A DNA stretch of 5,707 bases, taken from NCBI GenBank assembly GCA_017532485.1, contig JAFXJE010000080.1:1-5707 (forward strand). The letters run 5' to 3'. Both the position numbers and the translations under genes were made by a program. This document shows positions 1 to 3,474 of this stretch, piece after piece; position 1 is the stretch's first letter; every line of letters begins with the position of its first letter. A model generated the notes under the pieces. It was not told where the DNA came from, did not search any database, and worked only from the letters and a program-made list of their open reading frames with translations. The DNA is from Peptococcaceae bacterium (lineage in GTDB: Bacteria > Bacillota > Peptococcia > Peptococcales > Peptococcaceae).

Positions 1-746
1 ACCACTTCTTCTTTATTAGCAAAGATTTGGAAAGTCTTATCAGCAATTTTAATTTCCGAACCGGAATTAATTTCATTCTTACGACCTAAATCCAATTCAT
101 AAGTTACTGTTGCGTTTTTGGTTGGAATTGGTTCAGTTTCTGCTATCCCAGGTGTTAATTTAGAGTCCAAAGGACCTCTTGTACCTACGATAACACCTTC
201 TTCTGTTTTTGCTGTATATTGCAATTCTGTTAAATTAGAGTCTTCGCCGACTGTATTTGCAGTAATTGTGAAAGATTTTTTATCTGCCGCCAATTCAATC
301 GTATAATCATCAAAAGCTGTTAATGCATCTATTTTTTCAGATAATGTTTCCAACTGAAGCTCAATGGTATTTTTATCGGTAATATTAATCTCATTAACTC
401 CACCAGAATCACCTGCAGTCAATTCAACGAATTCAAATTTTTGACCAGCGATTGTTACAGATTCGCCAGCTTGGAATTTTACTACACCTGCATCTTTACC
501 ATCATTAATCTGAACACCATTAGTACCAAAAGCTGTATCCAACTTAGTTGTACCGTTGGCTGTTAATTTTACTGCCGCATTTTCTGCTGCCCCAGCTGTT
601 TGGTTGGTTAAGATTAATTGATCATCATTTACTTGAGCAGTAAATTGTTGACCCAAAACCGCATCTTGATTGATTTTATTCATAACATCAACCAGAGTAT
701 CTGTTGCAACGATTTCAACTTCCACACCGTTAATTTCCAAAGTAGC
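1..746 (-). repeat. Flagellin_IN-like modules in the variable region
   Basis: Three segments of the flagellin variable region open with a similar beta motif: TLEINGVEVEIV (residues 256-267), SVTIAGQKFEFV (350-361) and SEIKIADKTFQIF (483-495). In the first, the motif is followed by TLVDVMNKIN and then a V-x-DDQLILTN strand, matching the general layout of the Flagellin_IN domain (strand, helix ending in IN, strand). The second has the same order with a longer insertion (helix ~383-397, strand YTIELAADKKSFTITAN). The third is cut by the window edge. Starts are about 93 and 134 residues apart. Homology of the modules is inferred from pattern, not from an alignment score. Confidence 0.5.
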
Positions 747-1508
747 GTCTTTATCAAAAGTATTATCTGTAAATTTTAATGTTGTGGTCTCAGCACTAGC
801 TGTAGTATCAAGATCAGCAATGCTGATAGTTAAAGAAGCCTGTTTGCCTGCTGCAACATCAGTTACAGGTATGGCATCTTCAAAGCTGGCGTTAACACTA
901 AAGTCTGCATTAGTTACAGTCTTTTCTGTTTTTAAATCATAAGCAGCTTTTGCTTCTTCATATCTAGCTTTAGCTGCATCCAATTTAGCTTGATTGTTCG
1001 CATCAATAATCGCATTTTGTTCAGCAAATTCAGCCTGTGCTGCTTCTTGACGGATGGCATTTTCTTTCGCAGCTGCACATTCAGCAGATTGAGAACCATC
1101 TAAAATTTTAATGTTATTAAATGTAGTAGATGTAGAAATACGTTCGATTTCATCTTTCAAGCCATCAATTTCAGCTTGAGTATGATTACGGTCACTATCG
1201 TCATAAATACCATTAGAAGCTTGAACAGATAATTCACGCATGCGTTGTAAAATAGCATGAGTCTCAGTCAAAGCACCTTCAGCAGTCTGCACTAAAGAAA
1301 TGCCGTCTTGTGCATTTTTAGAAGCCATTGATAAACCGCGAATTTGTGCTCTCATTTTTTCAGAAATAGCTAAACCGGCAGCATCGTCACCGGCACGATT
1401 AATTCTATAACCGGAAGACAATTTTTCAAAACTCTTAGATACTTTGCTATTATTACCTGTTAATTGGCGTAAACCATTCATCGCCGATATATTATGTTGA
1501 ATTCTCAT
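1..1508 (-). CDS. hag: Flagellin, N-terminal 502 residues (3' end outside window)
   Basis: Filament subunit exported through the flagellar type III apparatus and polymerised outside the cell. The frame is open without a stop from ATG 1508 to the window edge. It begins MRIQHNISAMNGLRQL, followed by the conserved D0/D1 block (NRAGDDAAGLAISEKM, residues 37-52; QRMRELSVQASNG, 88-100; FNNIKILDGS, 130-139). Residues ~143-194 are an Ala/Glu/Lys-rich, probably helical insert. After that comes a beta-rich variable region with Flagellin_IN-like modules starting near residues 255, 348 and 482. The conserved C-terminal D1/D0 is not reached, so the full protein probably exceeds 600 residues, against ~270-500 for many flagellins. 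The start is set by a strong Shine-Dalgarno (GGAGG, 1521-1517) eight bases upstream. Cys144 is unusual for a filament protein. It is preceded by its own sigma-28 promoter and a leader with CsrA-type hairpins. The symbol hag follows Bacillus usage; fliC would be equivalent. Confidence 0.96.
   Translation of the reverse strand, partial: MRIQHNISAMNGLRQLTGNNSKVSKSFEKLSSGYRINRAGDDAAGLAISEKMRAQIRGLSMASKNAQDGISLVQTAEGALTETHAILQRMRELSVQASNGIYDDSDRNHTQAEIDGLKDEIERISTSTTFNNIKILDGSQSAECAAAKENAIRQEAAQAEFAEQNAIIDANNQAKLDAAKARYEEAKAAYDLKTEKTVTNADFSVNASFEDAIPVTDVAAGKQASLTISIADLDTTASAETTTLKFTDNTFDKDATLEINGVEVEIVATDTLVDVMNKINQDAVLGQQFTAQVNDDQLILTNQTAGAAENAAVKLTANGTTKLDTAFGTNGVQINDGKDAGVVKFQAGESVTIAGQKFEFVELTAGDSGGVNEINITDKNTIELQLETLSEKIDALTAFDDYTIELAADKKSFTITANTVGEDSNLTELQYTAKTEEGVIVGTRGPLDSKLTPGIAETEPIPTKNATVTYELDLGRKNEINSGSEIKIADKTFQIFANKEEV
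927..1082 (-). other. Helical Ala/Glu/Lys-rich insert in flagellin
   Basis: Flagellin residues ~143-194, directly after the end of the N-terminal D1 signature (KILDGSQSA). The segment is dominated by A, E, K, Q, D and N, with motifs such as AKENAIRQEAAQAEFAEQ and LDAAKARYEEAKAAYDL. It has no proline or glycine. A/I/L/Y residues recur at 3-4 residue steps, as expected for a long amphipathic helix or helical hairpin. Most flagellins pass from this point straight into beta structure. That it forms a helical outer domain or coiled coil is inferred from composition only. Confidence 0.6.
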
Positions 1509-1509
1509 G

Positions 1510-1531
1510 ATATTTTCCTCCCTGAAAATAT
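1510..1531 (-). promoter_or_regulatory. Flagellin Shine-Dalgarno in a CsrA-type hairpin (BS2-like)
   Basis: Read on the minus strand, an 8-bp perfect stem ATATTTTC / GAAAATAT encloses the six-base loop AGGGAG. This fits the ANGGAN loop preferred by CsrA. The loop and the first bases of the 3' arm contain the flagellin Shine-Dalgarno (GGAGG, 1521-1517), and the stem ends one base before the ATG. CsrA bound here would block ribosomes, as at site BS2 of the Bacillus subtilis hag leader. The stem is A/T-rich apart from its closing C-G pair, so it is probably weak without protein. A further GGA (GGGGAT, around 1537-1532) lies just upstream and could add contacts. Confidence 0.7.
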
Positions 1532-1539
1532 ATCCCCAA

Positions 1540-1659
1540 TTAATTCTGGTCTAAGTGTAATCTAAACAGTGTATTATCAGTATCCTTACTGACTACTACT
1601 TTTAGTTTTACGCCTAATATATCGGTCAGCTCGTCAATTTGTTTAGGTTTAAAAAACAT
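1540..1659 (-). CDS. Possible 39-residue ORF overlapping flagellin promoter and leader
   Basis: An ATG at 1659 opens a 39-codon frame ending at TAA 1542-1540. The product begins MFFKPKQIDELTDILG, continues with alternating hydrophobic and charged residues (VKLKVVVSKD) and ends LFRLHLDQN. The composition looks protein-like, but I do not recognise it. Arguments against a functional gene: no good Shine-Dalgarno (only GCAGAAAA before the ATG), a start codon just after the csrA terminator, and a predicted sigma-28 start site downstream of the ATG, so flagellin mRNA would lack it. It could be expressed only by terminator read-through. It may be a gene remnant or chance. Confidence 0.2.
   Translation of the reverse strand: MFFKPKQIDELTDILGVKLKVVVSKDTDNTLFRLHLDQN
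1577..1592 (-). promoter_or_regulatory. Upstream CsrA-type hairpin in flagellin leader (BS1-like)
   Basis: On the minus strand, TCAGTA / TACTGA form a 6-bp perfect stem around AGGA. If the top A-T pair opens, the loop becomes AAGGAT, another ANGGAN match. Its GGA lies 64 bases upstream of the GGA in the hairpin over the Shine-Dalgarno, and it falls inside the predicted leader. Two GGA hairpins in the hag leader, one distal and one at the ribosome binding site, is the arrangement known for Bacillus subtilis CsrA. CsrA binding at this locus is inferred. Confidence 0.6.
1619..1645 (-). promoter_or_regulatory. Sigma-28 (SigD/FliA) promoter of flagellin
   Basis: On the minus strand TAAA (1645-1642) is followed by exactly 15 bases and then ACCGATAT (1626-1619). 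The consensus for the flagellar sigma factor is TAAA-N15-GCCGATAA, so the -35 core and spacing match exactly and the -10 matches at six of eight positions. Transcription should begin about six to eight bases downstream, near 1612, giving a leader of roughly 100 nt. This placement between the csrA terminator and flagellin fits late-class filament expression. Confidence 0.82.
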
Positions 1660-1667
1660 TTTTCTGC

Positions 1668-1707
1668 AAAAAATGAGGTTTGGAAAATAAATTTTCCAAA
1701 CCTCATT
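1668..1707 (-). terminator. Rho-independent terminator after csrA
   Basis: A 17-bp perfect inverted repeat (1707-1691 with 1688-1672) is separated by only two A/T bases, so a few stem pairs near the tip will open to form the loop. The stem core is AATGAGGTTTGG paired with CCAAACCTCATT. In the minus direction it runs into six T residues and then GCAG. It starts 10 bases after the csrA stop. There is no T-run on the other side, so it acts only on leftward transcription. It should end the flgK-flgL-fliW-csrA transcript and insulate flagellin, which has its own promoter. Confidence 0.85.
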
Positions 1708-1717
1708 GATATACACA

Positions 1718-1957
1718 CTATTTAATTTTATGTTGCTGTAATACTTGAGCCAATTGCGACATTTTATCCATAGCCAAATGTTGATTAGCTTGTTGATTTA
1801 ACAAGTTGGTTTCGTGGAGTTCCTTTCGCAAAACCAAAACTTCGCGTGGTGCATCAATCGCCAACTTCACTCGCTCACCACTAACCTCAGCAATTTTTAT
1901 TTCTATATCATCGCCTAACATAATTGACTCGCCTATTTTTCTGCTGATAACCAACAT
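1718..1957 (-). CDS. csrA: CsrA, RNA-binding translational repressor
   Basis: Small dimeric beta-strand protein that binds GGA hairpins in mRNA leaders; in Firmicutes with FliW its main known target is flagellin mRNA. The 79-residue product begins MLVISRKIGESIMLGDDIEI and keeps the RNA-contact features L4-region/R6, the A36-P37 turn and R44 (VLRKEL). The usual His43 next to Arg44 is Leu, and the usual Gly33 is Ala. The tail after residue ~50 is long and rich in Gln and Asn (NLLNQQANQH, QVLQQHKIK); E. coli CsrA has 61 residues. FliW-dependent CsrA proteins carry such an extension, which takes part in FliW binding. The ATG lies two bases after the fliW stop, and its Shine-Dalgarno (GAGG, 1968-1965, seven bases upstream) lies within the last fliW codons, so translation of the two is probably coupled. 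A terminator follows at once. Confidence 0.96.
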   Translation of the reverse strand: MLVISRKIGESIMLGDDIEIKIAEVSGERVKLAIDAPREVLVLRKELHETNLLNQQANQHLAMDKMSQLAQVLQQHKIK

Positions 1958-1959
1958 GA

Positions 1960-2403
1960 TTATTCCTCTTTTCCATTTGGAACAAACAACGGATACCGTA
2001 ATGGGTAATCATCATTCTCCAACACAATTTGCTTTGCTTTGCGAGTTTCCGGACAAATTACCAACGGACTTTTCAAGTTCATCACAGATTTTTCTAAATC
2101 TTGGTCAATAATAGCAATCGCCAAGAAACGCAATTCTTCCATCCCACTGCACTGTAAATTTTTAACATCAGCAGGTGAAAGATGTGGTACATAGGATGCT
2201 ACAAAATAATATGGGTCAATTACTGCAAAACAAGGTGCATTTTCACCAATACCCTGCATGTAGTATAAATAAGGAATTTCTTCAATGATGTTGATTAAAA
2301 CATATTCATGACATTCCTCGAAAGCAGGAATTCCTTCCGGAAAATTGATAATACTCGCTTCATCAATAGTAATTTCACCAAAATCAGCTGTTTTAATTTG
2401 CAT
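1960..2403 (-). CDS. fliW: FliW, flagellar assembly factor and CsrA antagonist
   Basis: FliW binds CsrA and blocks its RNA binding without competing at the RNA site; free flagellin in turn captures FliW, so flagellin synthesis tracks export. From ATG 2403 the protein has 147 residues and begins MQIKTADFGEI, like family members. It shows the family blocks INFPEGIPAFE (usually GIPGFE, here Ala), CFAVIDPYYF, LRFLAIAII, VMNLKSPLVI and KQIVLENDDYPLRYPL. An ATG two codons earlier (2409) would add Met-Phe but sits one base from the GGGG Shine-Dalgarno (2414-2411). The 2403 start has seven bases of spacing and is preferred. The gene begins 15 bases after the flgL stop and ends two bases before csrA. 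Operon context with csrA and flagellin supports the assignment strongly. Confidence 0.95.
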   Translation of the reverse strand: MQIKTADFGEITIDEASIINFPEGIPAFEECHEYVLINIIEEIPYLYYMQGIGENAPCFAVIDPYYFVASYVPHLSPADVKNLQCSGMEELRFLAIAIIDQDLEKSVMNLKSPLVICPETRKAKQIVLENDDYPLRYPLFVPNGKEE

Positions 2404-2410
2404 GAACATT

Positions 2411-2414
2411 CCCC
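2411..2414 (-). promoter_or_regulatory. fliW ribosome binding site that decides the start
   Basis: On the minus strand, AAAAAAGGGGA precedes two in-frame ATGs. The GGGG core is seven bases from ATG 2403 but only one base from ATG 2409, so initiation at 2403 is expected. Confidence 0.6.
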
Positions 2415-2418
2415 TTTT

Positions 2419-3456
2419 TTATCTTAAATAGTCTAACAAGGAAGGTTGGATTACTTGCGTACCAATTTGTAAAGCAGCATTCCAAGCTGTTTGGTCCCAT
2501 TTGAAACCAGTAACTGCTTCTTCAAAATCTACAAATTCTACTTCTGAGCTTTTTTCTTTCAAATCAGTAATAGCTGTTTCCAAACGAGTTGTTGTATACT
2601 CCAACGCTGCTGTTTTTGTCCCCATTTCAGTAATACCAACTAAATACAAGGAAATAGACTCGCCGAATTGGTTCATCATCTTCCCAAATTCATCTTGGTT
2701 AAATTCAGCATCATCTTTGCGTAAATAATCTGCCATTTCAAAAATCAAGTTGTAACTGTTTTTACTCAAACCAGTTTCTTCATCTCGCCCATAGCCTAAA
2801 TAATTAATCCCCGGTAAACTTGCTTCAAAAGCAGAACGACCATCATTAACAATCAAACCATAGCCTAAGTCAATTAAAACAGAGTCTGTTGTGAATTCTT
2901 CCATTTTTTTCTCAAATTCTTCTTGGGAAGCATAAGGATAGCCTGTTTCTCCAACTCGTTCCGCATCAAAAGTCAACGGACAACCACGATAAAGCATTTC
3001 CCCTGTTTTCGCATCAGTAGAAAATGGTGGTACAGAGCTTTCAGCTCCACCAAAAACATATTGACCTGCATACTCACCATTCATATCCTGCAAAATAGCT
3101 GCAGCTACCGTTTCCAATTCTTTAGCAAATACTTCACGGTCATCGGCAGCAATAGTACCTGTATTCGCTACAATCAAACGGTCATTCAAGTCTTTTAATT
3201 TTTCATGGTAAGTTGTTAAGATACCTTCTGCAACATCCATCTTACCTTCAATATTTTCCGCATTTTCCAAATAAGCTTCTTTTTTGCATAATTCACGACG
3301 CAACTGAAAAGCTTTGGTGGCTGCACCAGGGTCTTCAGATACTGTTTGGAATTTACGGTAATTAGTAGCTGTCACCATACTTTTATTATAGGTATTCGCC
3401 GCTCTATTTAAATTACGCATATAACCTTTTTGCATCATTGTGGATGTAATACGCAT
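2419..3456 (-). CDS. flgL: FlgL, hook-filament junction protein 3 (HAP3)
   Basis: Exported protein that forms the distal of two junction rings between hook and filament, sitting on FlgK and below flagellin. The 345-residue product begins MRITSTMMQKGYMRNLN and has the flagellin-like N-terminal helix region (residues ~1-125, with VSEDPGAATKAFQLRREL at 39-56), then NGEYAGQYVFGGAES (126-140), typical of FlgL, then a variable middle domain. The C-terminal signature AALQIGTQVIQPSLLDYLR (residues 327-345) is diagnostic for the family. Length is slightly above the common ~300. Two cysteines (57 and 159) are present, which is unusual for an exported flagellar protein. The start at 3456 has a strong Shine-Dalgarno (AGGAGTG, 3471-3465) in the 18-base gap after flgK. 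The gene lies in an operon upstream of fliW and csrA. Confidence 0.96.
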   Translation of the reverse strand: MRITSTMMQKGYMRNLNRAANTYNKSMVTATNYRKFQTVSEDPGAATKAFQLRRELCKKEAYLENAENIEGKMDVAEGILTTYHEKLKDLNDRLIVANTGTIAADDREVFAKELETVAAAILQDMNGEYAGQYVFGGAESSVPPFSTDAKTGEMLYRGCPLTFDAERVGETGYPYASQEEFEKKMEEFTTDSVLIDLGYGLIVNDGRSAFEASLPGINYLGYGRDEETGLSKNSYNLIFEMADYLRKDDAEFNQDEFGKMMNQFGESISLYLVGITEMGTKTAALEYTTTRLETAITDLKEKSSEVEFVDFEEAVTGFKWDQTAWNAALQIGTQVIQPSLLDYLR

Positions 3457-3474
3457 TATCTTTTCACTCCTCTA

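Noticed and set aside
118..942. Plus-strand ORFs (118-306 and 670-942)
   Set aside because: Antisense to flagellin, whose minus frame is continuous and recognisable; Ser/Val-rich translations are typical of reverse-complement coding DNA.
1615..1637. TTGACG (minus, 1637-1632) as a housekeeping -35 box with TATATT as -10
   Set aside because: Only about 10 bases separate the two elements, far from ~17; the sigma-28 elements around them fit much better.
1668..1707. 17-bp inverted repeat as an IS end, operator or bidirectional terminator
   Set aside because: It sits 10 bases after the csrA stop with a T-run only on the leftward side, which is the pattern of a one-way intrinsic terminator.
1806..2111. 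Plus-strand 101-residue ORF
   Set aside because: It is antisense to well-supported csrA and fliW, with no family resemblance; a shadow frame.
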